Under the pieces are notes generated by a model that did not search any database, was not told the origin of the DNA, and worked only from the letters and a program-made list of their open reading frames with translations. From NCBI GenBank assembly GCA_963422595.1, contig OY730298.1, forward strand, positions 1,674,001 through 1,738,000: DNA of 64,000 nucleotides. Direction: 5' to 3'. Below are positions 63,715-64,000 of this stretch, in pieces. How positions within the stretch are numbered: the stretch's first letter is position 1; the number at the start of each line of letters is the position of its first letter. This stretch comes from G963422595 sp963422595 (GTDB lineage: Bacteria > Pseudomonadota > Gammaproteobacteria > UBA4575). A program made the translations under genes and the position numbers.

Positions 63715-64000
63715 TTACGACAGGGGGACAGGTTGTTCGCCTTGCAGCTGTAGCATGTGGCGAAAACCCGAAAGTGCATAGGAGATGAACGTTTCCAGAT
63801 GTGCCCATGAGTCGGACTGGTCGATTATTTTGCCTGCTTGTTGTTGATCCAGTTGTTTGGCAAATACTCTAACAACGTGGCTGCCATTATCAGCCTCTGC
63901 TGGCGGTACCCTTTCACTGGTGATGTATGCTTCAGGATCACTATGCCCGTCTTTGACAGCAGCCAGTAAATATTCGTATTTGGTTTGATCATTAGATTCA
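63715..64000 (-). CDS. Hypothetical protein, C-terminal part (runs off right edge)
   Basis: An open minus-strand frame from the window edge to TAA at 63715-63717, about 95 codons. It includes TKYEYLLAAVKDGHSDPEAY, VVRVFAKQLDQQQAGKIIDQ, and ends LQLQGEQPVPLS. The composition looks coding (acidic, helix-rich, no low complexity). I recognise no family. In many gammaproteobacteria amiB lies here, but this sequence does not resemble the AmiB C-terminus. Confidence 0.55.
   Translation of the reverse strand, partial: ESNDQTKYEYLLAAVKDGHSDPEAYITSERVPPAEADNGSHVVRVFAKQLDQQQAGKIIDQSDSWAHLETFISYALSGFRHMLQLQGEQPVPLS

Overview
The window reads as chromosome of a gammaproteobacterium with sulfur-oxidising traits. 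Evidence for this is the gene order birA-coaX-tRNA(Thr,Tyr,Gly,Thr)-tufB-tRNA-Trp-secE-nusG, the mutL-miaA-hfq-hflX-hflK-hflC-DUF2065-hisZ-purA block, and a DsrE / TusA / sulfide:quinone-reductase-like / DUF1641 cluster. The species cannot be named from this sequence alone.

Region 1 (1-28.5 kb, all minus strand) is one long run of translation and transcription genes. In transcription order it holds secE-nusG-rplKA-rplJL-rpoBC, then rpsL-rpsG-fusA-tuf, then the S10, spc and alpha operons down to a truncated rpsD at the left edge. tuf is only 26 bp from rpsJ, so the str and S10 operons are physically joined. A clear sigma70 promoter and a perfect 5'UTR hairpin precede rpsL.

Region 2 (28.5-36 kb) holds tRNA-Trp, a second tuf whose nucleotide sequence looks identical to the first, and the thrU-tyrU-glyT-thrT tRNA set. 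That set is split by ugd (plus strand) and a lipoprotein gene that starts exactly at the tRNA-Thr CCA end. A decayed stretch of about 1.1 kb, coaX (with an unlisted 29-codon upstream ORF) and birA follow.

Region 3 (36-42.5 kb) carries glnS, the sulfur cluster, a membrane-anchored coiled-coil repeat protein, a small zinc-finger protein and hisI.

Region 4 (42.5-54 kb) is a defence island. It is a type I restriction-modification operon, hsdM-hsdS-[GNAT/PIN/ASCH-like fusion]-[ASCH]-[DUF3800]-hsdR(frameshifted)-YgjP-like metallopeptidase. HsdM carries an N-terminal XRE helix-turn-helix. Its promoter has a 21-bp palindrome over the -10 box and would give a leaderless mRNA, the architecture of restriction-modification control proteins. 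A predicted structured RNA with its own promoter lies on the opposite strand between DUF3800 and hsdR. Next come a RelBE pair, gene remnants, and a lone HEPN-like gene whose stop codon lies in an integron attC-like site. This island is the best candidate for an undescribed system, in particular the three-gene GNAT-PIN-ASCH / ASCH / DUF3800 insert.

Region 5 (54-64 kb, minus strand) is core metabolism and maintenance: mutL (with the endonuclease motif), miaA, hfq, hflX, hflK, hflC, a DUF2065 protein, hisZ and purA, with an unidentified partial gene at the right edge.
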